DNA of 40,888 nucleotides, from positions 1-40,888 of the forward strand of contig CADBEA010000020.1 in NCBI GenBank assembly GCA_902793635.1. Direction: 5' to 3'. Shown one piece after another: positions 24,801-33,631 of the stretch (position 1 is its first letter; every line of letters starts with the position of its first letter). Origin of the DNA: an uncultured Erysipelotrichaceae bacterium (GTDB lineage: Bacteria; Bacillota_I; Bacilli_A; Erysipelotrichales; Erysipelotrichaceae). The notes below the pieces were generated by a model. That model was not told the DNA's origin. It saw only the letters and a program-made list of their open reading frames with translations, and searched no databases. The translations under genes and the position numbers were made by a program.

Positions 24801-24956
24801 GACGAGACAGGGCAGGCGGACATGGCTGTTATGCCGTCGCTTTACAGAAATGTGTCACAGAATCTCGTACGTGGCGCATATATCCTCTTTAATGCTAAAA
24901 TATCCGATGACGGAAGCCTGCTGGCCAATTCGATCACCGTCATCCAGAAGAAGTGA
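21891..24956 (+). CDS. dnaE: DNA polymerase III alpha subunit (DnaE type)
   Basis: A 1021-residue replicative polymerase of the short Gram-positive DnaE type. The N-terminal PHP domain begins THLMVRSCYTLLDST. The palm has GPGRGSAAGSLVAYCLGIT and PDIDTDIPDDRRDEI with the catalytic Asp residues. The Pol III signature GYGFNKSHAVAYSLVSWQLA and a helix-hairpin-helix region follow. A C-terminal OB fold contains GVIRSVHQHRTRKGDMMAFL. In the PHP domain the usual H-x-H-S is replaced by M-V-R-S, so metal binding is probably lost. The start was placed at ATG 21891, where DnaE homology begins. A TATAAT-like box at 21878-21883 overlaps the ATG at 21882 and makes that codon unlikely. It heads an operon with a two-component system. 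Confidence 0.94.
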   Translation: MTTHLMVRSCYTLLDSTVRIPSYVQKTAEMGFRYAVLSDRNVMHGVPLFLRECRKYNIRPIVGLEADCLYHEQTVPFLLLCKDNIGYRNLMRLSSLLCSENRPCTLTELNEYAGHCFLIAYGEGGWLDDALISGRSEVITERLQIMKQELPPFDIALSYQNASLWKERNAMLKRLAVNQGIRTAALNKVYYLNREDAEDYRILCGIRTQKNINDPTLGVISGRYLLSEQEMAALYDPDDLGRTDEIASECRADYQLEKTSLPSYPVKNGTDSAAYLPRLCQAGLKKRLQGKNDPAYQKRLQYELDVIARMHFEDYFLIVYDFIRYARKNGIYVGPGRGSAAGSLVAYCLGITMVDPLKYDLLFERFLNPERVSMPDIDTDIPDDRRDEILQYVYETYGEEHIANIVTFGTLAARQVIRDVGKVLNVNARDISTLLKLIPNVPKMTLEKALKQNSRLKQMAESDSRFIRLFQIAERLEGLPRHASIHPAGIIMSSKELSDVIPLMRLQEGMRTSQFTMDYLEERGLIKMDFLGLRNLSLIDEIVRKIQEEDPDFNIMNIPLDDEKTCRLFAAADTVGVFQFESEGMKSLLRKMQPETFADITAALALYRPASMESIPLYIENKKHPQSIRYPAAGLEEVLKDTFGVMIYQEQAMKTAEICAGFSLGRADVLRKAMSKKKEDELQALKDEFVSGCLHNGYSHETAEELFDLVSRFGGYGFNKSHAVAYSLVSWQLAYLKANMPLHFYTALLNHVIGDETRTALYIDECRQKQIRVYAPHINYSTTVYQQKNSRILCPLSIVKGVGAHASEALITEREENGLYTDFYDFTARALLRKVSRAMIEALIDSGALDCFQMGRTTMRQGLNEAISYSELVQIRRGDIVTIDLGLVSKPSPVRMKDDDEEISEREKEALGFNLGLQPVVIIREKNRIDVPRLASISLHKGTISSFGVIRSVHQHRTRKGDMMAFLKVADETGQADMAVMPSLYRNVSQNLVRGAYILFNAKISDDGSLLANSITVIQKK

Positions 24957-24965
24957 GGTACACCT

Positions 24966-25628
24966 ATGGCAAGAATACTGATTGTAGATGATGAACAGAA
25001 CATCCGCGAAGTCGTGCACGAATACTGCGAACTCAACGGCTATGAAGCTGATGAGGCGGAAGACGGCATGGATGCGCTGGAAAAATTGAAGACAACGCAT
25101 TATGACTGCGTCGTACTGGACGTCATGATGCCGAAGCTTGACGGCTTTTCAACCTGCCGGGAAATCAAACGTATCTGCAATGTGCCGGTAATCATGTTAA
25201 GTGCCCGCACTGAGGAATATGACAAACTGTTCGGCTTTGAACTGGGCGTCGATGACTATGTCTCCAAACCGTTCTCGCCGAAGGAATTGATGGCCCGCAT
25301 CAAGGTGATCCTGGAACGCGGCAAGCCGGTTGACAAAAACACACTCAGATTTGACGGTCTTTCGGTTGACGTACTGGGCCGCACGGTAACCGTGGACGGT
25401 GTCCGTGCCAACCTGACACCGAAGGAAATCGATCTGCTGATCTATCTGCTGTCTCATCCGAACATCGCGCTTTCCCGCCGTACGCTCCTGCAGGAAGTCT
25501 GGGGCTTTGACTATTACGGCGAAGACCGCACGGTCGATACGCATATCAAGATGCTGAGAAGAAATCTCGGCAGATACCGTGAGAGAATCGTTACGGTACA
25601 TGGAACGGGGTATAAGTTTGAAACTTGA
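24966..25628 (+). CDS. OmpR/PhoB-family response regulator
   Basis: A 220-residue response regulator. The receiver domain has the acidic pair DD at residues 8-9, the phosphoacceptor Asp52 in VVLDVMMPKLDG, a Ser/Thr-type switch in MLSARTEEYDK and Lys in VSKPFSPKEL. The C-terminal winged helix (about 125-220) has LTPKEIDLLIYLLSHPN and RTVDTHIKMLRRNLG, typical of OmpR-type DNA binding. It starts 9 nt after dnaE with a GAGG-containing upstream sequence, and its end overlaps the histidine kinase gene by 11 nt, so the two form one two-component system. The target genes are not evident. Confidence 0.94.
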   Translation: MARILIVDDEQNIREVVHEYCELNGYEADEAEDGMDALEKLKTTHYDCVVLDVMMPKLDGFSTCREIKRICNVPVIMLSARTEEYDKLFGFELGVDDYVSKPFSPKELMARIKVILERGKPVDKNTLRFDGLSVDVLGRTVTVDGVRANLTPKEIDLLIYLLSHPNIALSRRTLLQEVWGFDYYGEDRTVDTHIKMLRRNLGRYRERIVTVHGTGYKFET

Positions 25629-27063
25629 TACACATGGCATACGTTTTCGATTCTGGCTGTCTTTCTTTCTGCTGGCGGTGGGCATCATTGTCTTCATCGG
25701 TGTCCTGCAGACCGGTCTGATCCGTCCGTATTACCGGAACTCCAAGGTTCAGACGGTCCGCACTCTGGCCGATACGGTGCAGAGTGACCTGCTTGATCAG
25801 AAAGCGACCGAGAAAGGTGTTTCCGCGGCTTTGAAGGAAGTCGTTGACAACAATGCCTGCATTCTGATCTTCAATGACAGCGGCCGACAGATCTATGACG
25901 CTGACAGCCTGGGCACCAGCTGTGTTCTGAGTGGTAATGTGCCGGAAGAAGTGACACAGCTTTTTGATACTGCCAGAATGAACGAATTGCTGGGGACAAA
26001 TCGCGAATACAGCATCAATGTGACCAATCCCAGCACCTCGCAGGAAATGATCGTCTTTGCCCGCCGCATTCAGGCGGAACTGGGCAATTATTATATCTAT
26101 GTCAATACGCCGCTCGAACCGGTCGATTCGATCGTCACGTTTTTTACCCGCCAGTATGTCCTTTATACGCTGATTGCGATGATCGCGGCTTCCGTGGTGG
26201 GCTTTTATATTTCCCGGACGGTTACCGATCCGATCGTCAAAATGAAGAAGGAAGCGGGAAAACTGGCCCGGGCTGATTACAGTGCTGATTTTGACGGCGG
26301 CTCCTTCACCGAGACAAAAGAACTGGCGTCCACCCTGAACCACGCCAATGAAAAGCTTTCCAGCATCGATGCGCTGCGCCGCGATCTGATCGCCAACGTA
26401 TCGCATGATATCCGCACACCAATTACCGACATCAAAGCATATGCGGAAATGATCCGCGATATCTCCGGCAACGATCCGATCAAGCGCGACAAGCACCTGG
26501 AAGTCATTCTCAAGGAAGCCGACTACATGAACAGTCTGGTAACCGATATGAGCGAACTCTCGAAGATGCAGACAGGCACCTATATTCCCCGCAAGGAAAA
26601 TATGGATCTCTCGGAAAAAATCTATGAAGTTGTCGACATGAACCAGCTGCTGATCGATGACGCCGGTGTTGAGGTGAAAATCGACGTACCGGAATATCTG
26701 ACCGTTTACGCGGATGAGCTGAAGATCGGCCAGATCATCACAAACTATCTGACCAATGCCATCAAGCATACCCCGAAAGGCGGTAAGATCACGATCCGCG
26801 CCTGGATGAAGGAAGACGAGGAAACCGTGCGGATGGAAGTCATTGATGAAGGTGAAGGCATCAAGCCGGAAGATCTGCCGAATATCTGGGACCGTTATCA
26901 GAAATCGTCGCATTCCTTCTCCCGTTCACAGACCAGCACCGGCCTCGGTCTTGCCATTGTCAGAGCGATTGCTGAAAGCCATGGTGCCGGCTATGGTGTG
27001 GAGAGCGAAGAGGGGAAGGGTTCCACGTTCTGGCTGGAACTGAAGGAGACCCATGAAGGCTGA
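25618..27063 (+). CDS. membrane sensor histidine kinase
   Basis: A 481-residue kinase paired with the preceding response regulator. The domain order is TM1 (FWLSFFLLAVGIIVFIGVL), an extracytoplasmic region of about 140 residues, TM2 (VLYTLIAMIAASVVGFYI), HAMP (SRTVTDPIVKMKKEAGKLAR), HisKA with NVSHDIRTP (His near residue 263), and an ATPase domain. The ATPase domain has an N-box NYLTNAIKHTP, a G1 box VIDEGEGIKPEDLPNIW and a G2 box TGLGLAIVRAIAESHG. The TTG at 25618 is chosen for GGGG 7 nt upstream; ATG at 25600 in the same frame is the alternative. Its stop overlaps the methyltransferase gene by 11 nt. The signal sensed is unknown. Confidence 0.93.
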   Translation: MKLDTHGIRFRFWLSFFLLAVGIIVFIGVLQTGLIRPYYRNSKVQTVRTLADTVQSDLLDQKATEKGVSAALKEVVDNNACILIFNDSGRQIYDADSLGTSCVLSGNVPEEVTQLFDTARMNELLGTNREYSINVTNPSTSQEMIVFARRIQAELGNYYIYVNTPLEPVDSIVTFFTRQYVLYTLIAMIAASVVGFYISRTVTDPIVKMKKEAGKLARADYSADFDGGSFTETKELASTLNHANEKLSSIDALRRDLIANVSHDIRTPITDIKAYAEMIRDISGNDPIKRDKHLEVILKEADYMNSLVTDMSELSKMQTGTYIPRKENMDLSEKIYEVVDMNQLLIDDAGVEVKIDVPEYLTVYADELKIGQIITNYLTNAIKHTPKGGKITIRAWMKEDEETVRMEVIDEGEGIKPEDLPNIWDRYQKSSHSFSRSQTSTGLGLAIVRAIAESHGAGYGVESEEGKGSTFWLELKETHEG

Positions 27064-27739
27064 TTATCTTAACGGCACAGACTATACGATCATCCAGCCG
27101 GCTGGCATGTATCATATCAATTCCGACACGGAACTGCTCGGCCGCTTTATGCATGTCCGCAAAAACGACCGCATTCTCGATATCGGCTGTGCCGGCGGCG
27201 CTCTGCTGCTGTACGCGGCTCATCAGGGAGCTGGAAATCTTTACGGCATTGACTTGTTCGACGACGTTCTGCGGATATGTGAAGACAATCTGCACCGTAA
27301 TCAGGTTGCGGCGGTTCTGGAAAGAAGCCGTCTGCAGGACTACAAGGCCGAACGCTTCGATGTGATCGTATGCAATCCGCCGTATTTCCGAACCATGGAC
27401 GAACGGCTGAAAAACAGCAGTGAGATCATCCGGGCGGCCCGCCATGAAGAATATCTCAGACCAGCAGAACTGTTTTCATCAGTGAAACGACTGCTGAAGG
27501 ATAACGGCCGCTTTTATCTGGTGCATCGGGCCAGCCGGCTGAATGAACTGCTGCAGGAAGCCCAAAAGAACAATCTGCAGGCGGTGCGCATGCGTATAGC
27601 CTATGCGTCAGTAAACGGTGACGCCCGCAGTGTGCTGATTGAATTCCGGCCGGGAAGCGGCCGGGAGCTGAAGATACAAAGACCTGTCTTTCTTGATCAG
27701 AGAGAGACTTTCGCGGATGAAAGGGAGGAGAAAAAATGA
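27053..27739 (+). CDS. tRNA1(Val) adenine-37 N6-methyltransferase-like
   Basis: A 228-residue class I SAM-dependent methyltransferase. The SAM-binding motif DIGCAGGALLLYAA is near residue 43, and the amino-methylating motif IVCNPPYF is near residue 108. This NPPY tetrad and the ILDIGCAGG start match the TrmN6/YfiC family of m6A tRNA methyltransferases, which are often encoded near replication or two-component genes in Bacillota. It overlaps the upstream kinase gene by 11 nt and the downstream gene by 4 nt. An N6-adenine target in tRNA is inferred from the family; rRNA or another base is possible. Confidence 0.85.
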   Translation: MKADYLNGTDYTIIQPAGMYHINSDTELLGRFMHVRKNDRILDIGCAGGALLLYAAHQGAGNLYGIDLFDDVLRICEDNLHRNQVAAVLERSRLQDYKAERFDVIVCNPPYFRTMDERLKNSSEIIRAARHEEYLRPAELFSSVKRLLKDNGRFYLVHRASRLNELLQEAQKNNLQAVRMRIAYASVNGDARSVLIEFRPGSGRELKIQRPVFLDQRETFADEREEKK

Positions 27740-28884
27740 CACTGCTCATCGTCATGACAGTCTTTTTCTGCCTCATGCTGGCGGTGCTGCTGGCTGTGCT
27801 TTTTTTGCATCCCCGTTTTCCCGAGAAGGAAAGCACGCCGTCATTGCTGAACCGTGATCCGCTTCCTTATGCGGAAGACGAAACGCATTCTGACCACCCG
27901 CAGCTTTACAATGATCTCAAGACCCGCTATGTCGATCTGGCTTTCTTCATGGACGCTGAAGTCATGCCGGAAGGAATTCTTCTGCACTGGCTGAACAGCC
28001 GTCTGAGTGATCAGCAGGTTCTCTTTGATGTGACCGATGCGAAAGCGGCTGATCTGCTGCTGAAGGCTTTGCAGAAGATGCATTGGCAGAAGGTGCCGGC
28101 GCGCTATGACGTCTATGTGCTGATCCGGGCGGATGCCGAGGCCGCAGAGAAAACCAATGCCTTCTTCAGCCGGTATTTTCAGGATCATAACCTGGCGTTC
28201 GCGGCAGCTTTATGTGAGACGGAAGGCCTGTATGCCAGCAACGGCAATCTGTATGCATTGATTGCTGAAGAACGCTGGCCGGCCATTGATTTCGCGATGG
28301 ACTGTGACGAAGGCATGACGCGGGAAATCATCAGCCGTTTTCAGAAGAAGATCACCCCGCATCGGGAAAAGAACGATAAGGAATACTATGCCGTGCTGAA
28401 AAAAGCCATGCCTGCTGAAGTGAAACTGCCGTTTGGCCGTAAAGAGGCGATTGCTGAAATTCTCAAGGAAATGCCGTTTGCCGAAATCCGTTTCCGGCCG
28501 GCTGCTGAATTCCGCAGGGAAGCGGACACAAACCTGATTCACCTGAGCGCTGAGAATGAGGAAGAACTGGAAAAGGGCATCAGTGTCATGGCTGAACTGC
28601 TGCAGGAAACAGATCTTTCCTACGGCATTCTGCATCAGAACCGTTCCGCTGAAACGATGCGCTGCAGCTGTTTCCTTTTGGCTGACATCAAAAAAGCAAT
28701 CGGCGATGTCTATACCCCGCGGGCGATTATCGATCATGGCGATACCGCACTTGCCGGCTGGCCGGGAATTGATACGATTGGCTTTGCGCCGTATCGGAAT
28801 GACGGACAGGACGACAGGGAAAAACAGCAGGCTTTCTACCGCAGTCTGATCGGTTCTCAGGAACCCGAAACAAAAGAAGAATAA
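27736..28884 (+). CDS. membrane-anchored protein, possibly M20-peptidase-like without metal site
   Basis: A 382-residue protein with an N-terminal transmembrane anchor (LLIVMTVFFCLMLAVLLAVL) and a large globular part. Several stretches recall M20 (carboxypeptidase S-type) peptidases: AAALCETEGLYASNGNLYAL followed by IAEERWPAIDFAMDCDEG, and the C-terminal GDTALAGWPGIDTIGFAPYR. The expected H-x-D and later metal-binding residues cannot be found, so if related it is catalytically dead. The resemblance is weak and judged by eye. It starts inside the stop of the methyltransferase gene (4-nt overlap) and is the last gene of the dnaE operon, followed by a terminator. Confidence 0.6.
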   Translation: MTLLIVMTVFFCLMLAVLLAVLFLHPRFPEKESTPSLLNRDPLPYAEDETHSDHPQLYNDLKTRYVDLAFFMDAEVMPEGILLHWLNSRLSDQQVLFDVTDAKAADLLLKALQKMHWQKVPARYDVYVLIRADAEAAEKTNAFFSRYFQDHNLAFAAALCETEGLYASNGNLYALIAEERWPAIDFAMDCDEGMTREIISRFQKKITPHREKNDKEYYAVLKKAMPAEVKLPFGRKEAIAEILKEMPFAEIRFRPAAEFRREADTNLIHLSAENEEELEKGISVMAELLQETDLSYGILHQNRSAETMRCSCFLLADIKKAIGDVYTPRAIIDHGDTALAGWPGIDTIGFAPYRNDGQDDREKQQAFYRSLIGSQEPETKEE

Positions 28885-28889
28885 TTCAG

Positions 28890-28914
28890 GCGCCTTATGA
28901 AAAGGCGCTTTTTC
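28890..28914 (+). terminator. terminator ending the dnaE operon
   Basis: GCGCCTT (28890-28896) pairs with AAGGCGC (28902-28908), a short loop between, followed by TTTTTC. Confidence 0.87.
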
Positions 28915-28923
28915 TTTTGGCAT

Positions 28924-28949
28924 GAAAAAGCATCCGCTGCTGCGGATGC
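28924..28949 (-). terminator. terminator of the leftward metallophosphoesterase-like gene
   Basis: GCATCCGC (28930-28937) and GCGGATGC (28942-28949) form a perfect stem. On the minus strand it is followed by TTTTTC. Confidence 0.88.
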
Positions 28950-28958
28950 CGGTTCATA

Positions 28959-30074
28959 TTATTCTGTCTGTTCGCTGTTTTCCGCCGGTGCTTCTTCCGG
29001 TGCCGGTTCTTCCGTTGGTTCTTCCACAGGTTCTTCCGCCGGTGGTTCTTCTGTCGGAATGTCTTCTGTTGTTTCTTCTTCGCCGCCGTAGTATTCGAAG
29101 GTTTCCGATTCGTCATAGGCCTCTGACCAGACGTCGTTATCTTCTTCAGCCGGCGGTTCGTTTTCCGCCGGTTCTTCGGTTGGCTGTTCAGCCGGTGTTT
29201 CTGTTTCCAGTTTCACTTCTTCCTGAATGACCAGATTGTGCAGGGTATAGACAGCGACTTCACAGCTGGTCAGGAAACGGACGTCGTACATGCGGGTGCC
29301 GAAGCCGCTTGAAACATCGAGAATGAACTGGTTGTCGATATTCGTCTTACCCCGGAAGAACTGTTCAGCCATCGGCTGTTCATACAGGGAACCGAAGAGA
29401 TACCATACCTGACCGGCATGGGAGTGGGCAGCCAGGAAGTAATCGGTAAGATCCGCCGGCACACTCAGAGCGGAATCCGGTGTGTGGCATACCGCGATGA
29501 CATAAGCAGTATGTGAAACCGTGCTGTAGGCCTGTTCGGCATTGAAACCGCTGAGACCGCTGTCCAGTCCGACAAGCGTAATGGACTGGGAGCCGGTATT
29601 GTGCAGGTTGATGCTCTGATTGCGGAGCACTTCGAAGTCACCGTTGTTCAGTACCCGGACCATGGCGGCCGCGGTTTCTTCATCACGTGCGTCACTGTCA
29701 CCAAGCACGGCGAATTTGCCGAGCGGCGCTTTGATCTGCCGGAACAGCCGGCTGATCTGTTCATTCTCGTTTTCATTGGGAATGGCGTCGGTGTCATACA
29801 GGTCGCCGCCGAAGATGACGACATCGGGAGCGAGGTTGTTGATATGGTCGATCAGCGTCTGGGCGCGTGCTTCATCCACATAGGTGCCGTAATCGAGATC
29901 GGCGAAGAAGAGGATCTGCACGTCGTCAAGCTGATTGGGAATCTTCACATTGGTGAGGTCAGTGCGCCGGGTTGTGATGCGGCGGGGAGCGATAAAGAAA
30001 GCGTCAAACGCAAAATAGCCTGCGATCAGGCACAGCGACAGGATAATAATCAGAACTTTCTGCCAGGTTTTCAT
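28959..30074 (-). CDS. membrane-anchored metallophosphoesterase-like protein, altered active site
   Basis: A 371-residue protein of the YaeI-like calcineurin phosphoesterase type. A signal anchor (VLIIILSLCLIAGYFAFDAF) is followed by the phosphoesterase fold: FFADLDYG, VIFGGDLYD, VLGDSDA, AVCHTPD and AAHSHAGQVW. The usual D-x-H of motif I is D-L-D and the usual G-N-H-D of motif III is G-D-S-D, so two metal or catalytic His/Asn residues are lost; motifs II, IV and V are kept. A Glu/Pro/Thr-rich tail (about residues 285-371) with repeats of EEP is added. It is transcribed toward its own terminator, convergent with the dnaE operon. A binding or reduced-activity role seems likely. Confidence 0.82.
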   Translation of the reverse strand: MKTWQKVLIIILSLCLIAGYFAFDAFFIAPRRITTRRTDLTNVKIPNQLDDVQILFFADLDYGTYVDEARAQTLIDHINNLAPDVVIFGGDLYDTDAIPNENENEQISRLFRQIKAPLGKFAVLGDSDARDEETAAAMVRVLNNGDFEVLRNQSINLHNTGSQSITLVGLDSGLSGFNAEQAYSTVSHTAYVIAVCHTPDSALSVPADLTDYFLAAHSHAGQVWYLFGSLYEQPMAEQFFRGKTNIDNQFILDVSSGFGTRMYDVRFLTSCEVAVYTLHNLVIQEEVKLETETPAEQPTEEPAENEPPAEEDNDVWSEAYDESETFEYYGGEEETTEDIPTEEPPAEEPVEEPTEEPAPEEAPAENSEQTE

Positions 30075-30151
30075 GTCTTTCTTTTTCTCTTTCGCGTAAT
30101 ATCATAACACATACTGTCATTCTTAGGTGGTACAATAGGTAGGGTGCTTTT

Positions 30152-30916
30152 ATGATCGATCAGCTGCATATCTTACAGACCGAAGTATTATTGAACGGAC
30201 GCCGTCCCCGTCCCGGGGCAATCGAACTGATCCGATTTTTTCGCGAACGGAATATTCCTTATCTGATTCTCAGTGAACAGAGCGGCCGCAGCCGTTCGAT
30301 GCTGGCGGATCTCTTTGAAAGTGCCGGCTTCGAAAGAATCTATGACCATCGCTTCTACACGACCGCCATGGCGGCTGTTGACTGGCTGATGGCCTATGAG
30401 CCGGATATCCGCAAGGTGGACTTTATCGGCGGCAATGCCATCCGCAGTGCCATTGAAGTCAGCGGCCTGACCGTATCCCACAAGGAAGCACAGGCATTCT
30501 TGCTCGGTCTTGACCGCAACATGACCTACCAGGATTACTCCGAAGCCCTGCAGACGCTGCTGGGCGGAGCCGTGCTGCTGAGTACCGACAACCGCCGCAG
30601 GGTGCGTTTTGACGGTATGGAACAGGTCGGCAACGGCGCCATCGTGAAAATGTTCGAATATGCCACCGGCCGCAAAGCTGCTGATTTCGGCCACGGATCA
30701 CTGCAGACGCTGCGCATGGCGCTGCGTTATCTGAAGCTCTATCCGGAAGATGTGCTGATGGTCGGCAACGATTATCAGAAGGATATCCTGCCGGCGATCG
30801 AACTGGGAATGCCGAGCGTTTATGTGACGGAAGGACGCAGTATTGAGAACCTTGATATGAGCGGTGACAGACATCCTGATTTCATCGTCGAGGATCTTGC
30901 CGGTCTGACCCGATAA
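30152..30916 (+). CDS. NagD-like HAD-fold protein lacking the nucleophile
   Basis: A 254-residue protein with the layout of HAD-IIA (NagD-type) phosphatases: an N-terminal loop before VLLNGRRPRPGAIELIRFFR, ILSEQSGRSRSML, a cap domain (about 80-180), the conserved GHGSLQTLRMALRYL and a C-terminal VLMVGNDYQKDILPAIELGM. The family begins with D-x-D-G-x-L, but here the same position reads L-Q-T-E-V-L. Both catalytic Asp residues are missing, whereas the C-terminal Asp loop is kept. This suggests a pseudo-phosphatase. A TACAAT-type -10 lies near 30131. It is divergent from the metallophosphoesterase-like gene, whose active site is also altered. Confidence 0.8.
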   Translation: MIDQLHILQTEVLLNGRRPRPGAIELIRFFRERNIPYLILSEQSGRSRSMLADLFESAGFERIYDHRFYTTAMAAVDWLMAYEPDIRKVDFIGGNAIRSAIEVSGLTVSHKEAQAFLLGLDRNMTYQDYSEALQTLLGGAVLLSTDNRRRVRFDGMEQVGNGAIVKMFEYATGRKAADFGHGSLQTLRMALRYLKLYPEDVLMVGNDYQKDILPAIELGMPSVYVTEGRSIENLDMSGDRHPDFIVEDLAGLTR

Positions 30917-30921
30917 GGTCA

Positions 30922-30950
30922 TTGCGGTTTCTTCTGAATATTGCTAAAAT
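30922..30950 (+). promoter_or_regulatory. predicted promoter of the leuS leader
   Basis: TTGCGG (30922-30927) and TAAAAT (30945-30950) are 17 nt apart, directly upstream of the T-box leader. Confidence 0.68.
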
Positions 30951-30959
30951 ATCGATAAT

Positions 30960-31155
30960 GCGATGAGAAAGACCAGTAGCAGGGGACGGATCATTCAGAG
31001 AGACGGTGTGTGGTGCGAACCGTTTGAGACAAGCCTGTGACTCACCTTTTGAGCAAACGTAATTCAGGCGTTAACTGAAACAAGAGGGCACAGAAATGTG
31101 AACTAAGGTGGTACCGCGTATATTACGTCCTTAGAAGTAAGGACGTTTTCTTATT
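30960..31155 (+). promoter_or_regulatory. T-box leader sensing uncharged tRNA-Leu
   Basis: The conserved T-box sequence AAGGTGGTACCGCG lies at 31105-31118. It is followed by a terminator hairpin, ACGTCCTTA (31124-31132) with TAAGGACGT (31137-31145) and a T-rich run. In the specifier region GTGA-CTC-ACC at about 31037-31046 places a Leu codon (CTC, 31041-31043) in the usual sequence context. An AGAGAGAC segment at 30997-31004 fits the conserved stem I motifs. Uncharged tRNA-Leu should stabilise the antiterminator and turn on leuS. Confidence 0.93.
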
Positions 31156-31178
31156 ATCTGCAGAAAAGGGGAGAGAGT

Positions 31179-33581
31179 ATGACATACAATCACAAGCAGA
31201 CAGAAGCCAAATGGCGTAAATACTGGGAAGACAACAAGACATTTCGCACCGATGCATGGGATTTCAGCAAACCGAAGTTCTATGCCCTGGACATGTTCCC
31301 GTATCCGAGCGGCGCCGGCCTCCACGTCGGCCATCCGGAAGGCTATACAGCCACCGACATCGTTTCGCGTAAAAAGCGCATGGAGGGCTACAACGTCCTG
31401 CATCCGATGGGTTTTGACTCGTTCGGTCTGCCGGCTGAACAGTATGCGATCAGCACCGGCAATCATCCGGAAAAATTCACCAAGGACAATATCGCTTTCT
31501 TCACGAAACAGCTGAAGAACATCGGTTTCTCCTATGACTGGGACAGAGAAGTCTCCACCTGTGATCCGTCTTTCTATAAATGGACACAGTATATTTTCAC
31601 ACTGCTGTTTGAGGAAGGCCTGGCCAAATGCGTGGACATGCCGGTCAACTGGTGTGAGGAACTCGGCACCGTTCTGGCCAACGATGAAATCATCGACGGC
31701 AAGAGCGAGCGCGGCGGCTATCCGGTCGTCCGCCGCAACATGAAGCAGTGGGTCATCGACATTGTCAAATATGCCGACCGTCTGCTGGAAGGTCTGGATG
31801 AAATCGACTGGCCGGAAAGCACCAAGGAAATGCAGCGCAACTGGATCGGCAAATCGATCGGTGCCCATGTCAACTTCAAGGTGGACGGCTATGACGACAG
31901 TTTCACCGTCTTCACGACCCGCTGTGACACACTGTTCGGCGCGACCTACTGCGTACTGGCACCGGAGCACCGCCTGGTCGAACAGATCACGACAGCGGAA
32001 CAGAAGGAGGCGGTCGATGCCTATGTGAAGGCATGCGCCACCAAGTCCGATCTGGAAAGAACCGAACTGAACAAGGAAAAAACCGGCGTCTTTACCGGTG
32101 CCTATGCGATCAATCCGGTCAACGGCAAAAAGATCCCGATCTGGATCTCCGACTATGTTCTTGCGACATACGGAACCGGCGCCATCATGGCGGTTCCTGC
32201 CCATGATACCCGTGACTATGAATTCGCCCGCAAATTCGGTCTGGAGATCATTCCGGTCCTGGAAGGCGGCGACGTCACGAAGGAAGCATGGACGGAAGAC
32301 GGCATTCATATCAACAGCGGCTTCATGGACGGCATGAACAAGGAAGACGCCATCAATGCGATGATCGACTGGCTGAGTGAAAACGGTCTGGGTGAAAAGA
32401 AGGTCAACTACCGTATCCGTGAATGGATCTTCGCAAGACAGCGTTACTGGGGTGAACCGATCCCGATCGTTCATCTGGAAGATGATAATCTTGTCGCGCT
32501 GCCGCTTGATCAGCTGCCGCTGATCCTGCCGGAGCTGGATGACTACAAACCATCGTCCACCGGCGCTTCACCGCTGGAAAAAGCAACCGACTGGGTCAAT
32601 ACCACGGTAGACGGTAAAGCGGGCAAACGGGAAACGAGTACGATGCCGGGCAGTGCCGGAAGCTCCTGGTACTTCCTGCGCTATATCGATCCGCATAACG
32701 ATAAGGAACTGGCTGATCGGAAACTGCTGGAACACTGGCTGCCGGTCGACCTCTATGTCGGCGGTCCGGAACACGCGGTCGGCCATCTGCTCTACAGCCG
32801 CATGTGGAACAACTTCCTCTATGACAAAGGCATCGTGCCGGTTAAGGAACCGTTTGCGAAACTGGTCCACCAGGGTATGATCCTCGGTGCCAACGGCATC
32901 AAGATGGGCAAGCGCTATCCGGAATTCATCGTTGATCCGAACGAGATCGTCGACCTCTACGGTGCTGACACACTGCGTCTGTATGAAATGTTCATGGGTC
33001 CGCTGGAAGCCAGCAAGCCGTGGAGTGAACAGGGTGTCGAAGGTGCCCGCAAGTGGATCGAAAGAGTATGGCGTCTCTGCATGGAGAGCGATGAGAAGAT
33101 CACCGATGAACCGACACCGGCGCTTGATTATTCCTATCACTTCACAATCAAAAAGGTCAGTGAGGATATCGACAGCCTGAATTTCAATACTGCGATCAGC
33201 CAGATGATGATCTTCATCAACGACTGCTACAAGGCGGATAAGGTTAACCGTGACATGATCATCGGCTTCATCAAGGCACTGAGCCCGATCGCTCCGCATG
33301 TCTGCGAAGAGATCTACCAGCACTACACAGGCGCGGAAACACTTGCCTATGCGCCATGGCCGACATATGATCCGGCCAAACTTGTCCAGGATACGGTAAC
33401 CATCGTCGTCCAGGTCAACGGCAAGGTCAGAGGCAGATTTGAGATCGCCAAAGACAGTGACCAGAAGGAAGTTGAAAAAGCAGCCTTCGAAGTTGACAGT
33501 GTCAAACAGCATACGGAAGGCAAGACGATCCGCAAAGTCATCGTCATTCCCAACAAGATCGTCAATATCGTGGCGGCCTGA
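31179..33581 (+). CDS. leuS: leucyl-tRNA synthetase
   Basis: An 800-residue class Ia synthetase. Present are the HIGH-type motif HVGHPEGY with PYPSGAGL before it, an editing (CP1) domain with [20 protein letters not shown] and a T-rich segment, [32 protein letters not shown], and a C-terminal anticodon-binding and LeuRS-specific domain ending [14 protein letters not shown]. The KMSKS motif reads K-M-G-K-R. The length is typical for Bacillota. GGGGAGAG lies upstream of the ATG at 31179. It is a single gene under T-box control, which confirms leucine specificity. Confidence 0.97.
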   Translation: MTYNHKQTEAKWRKYWEDNKTFRTDAWDFSKPKFYALDMFPYPSGAGLHVGHPEGYTATDIVSRKKRMEGYNVLHPMGFDSFGLPAEQYAISTGNHPEKFTKDNIAFFTKQLKNIGFSYDWDREVSTCDPSFYKWTQYIFTLLFEEGLAKCVDMPVNWCEELGTVLANDEIIDGKSERGGYPVVRRNMKQWVIDIVKYADRLLEGLDEIDWPESTKEMQRNWIGKSIGAHVNFKVDGYDDSFTVFTTRCDTLFGATYCVLAPEHRLVEQITTAEQKEAVDAYVKACATKSDLERTELNKEKTGVFTGAYAINPVNGKKIPIWISDYVLATYGTGAIMAVPAHDTRDYEFARKFGLEIIPVLEGGDVTKEAWTEDGIHINSGFMDGMNKEDAINAMIDWLSENGLGEKKVNYRIREWIFARQRYWGEPIPIVHLEDDNLVALPLDQLPLILPELDDYKPSSTGASPLEKATDWVNTTVDGKAGKRETSTMPGSAGSSWYFLRYIDPHNDKELADRKLLEHWLPVDLYVGGPEHAVGHLLYSRMWNNFLYDKGIVPVKEPFAKLVHQGMILGANGIKMGKRYPEFIVDPNEIVDLYGADTLRLYEMFMGPLEASKPWSEQGVEGARKWIERVWRLCMESDEKITDEPTPALDYSYHFTIKKVSEDIDSLNFNTAISQMMIFINDCYKADKVNRDMIIGFIKALSPIAPHVCEEIYQHYTGAETLAYAPWPTYDPAKLVQDTVTIVVQVNGKVRGRFEIAKDSDQKEVEKAAFEVDSVKQHTEGKTIRKVIVIPNKIVNIVAA

Positions 33582-33598
33582 CAATTGCATGTATCCAG

Positions 33599-33631
33599 CC
33601 GGGAAATTGTAGTTTCCCGGTTGGTTTTTTG
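33599..33631 (+). terminator. terminator after leuS
   Basis: CCGGGAAA (33599-33606) and TTTCCCGG (33613-33620) form a perfect stem with a 6-nt loop; TTGGTTTTTT follows. Confidence 0.88.

Noticed and set aside
25591-26913. 440-codon open frame opposite the histidine kinase
   Set aside because: It is antisense to a kinase with all expected motifs, and no family motif is present.
31131-32474. 447-codon open frame opposite the T-box and leuS
   Set aside because: It is antisense to leuS and to an RNA regulatory element, and the product is not protein-like.
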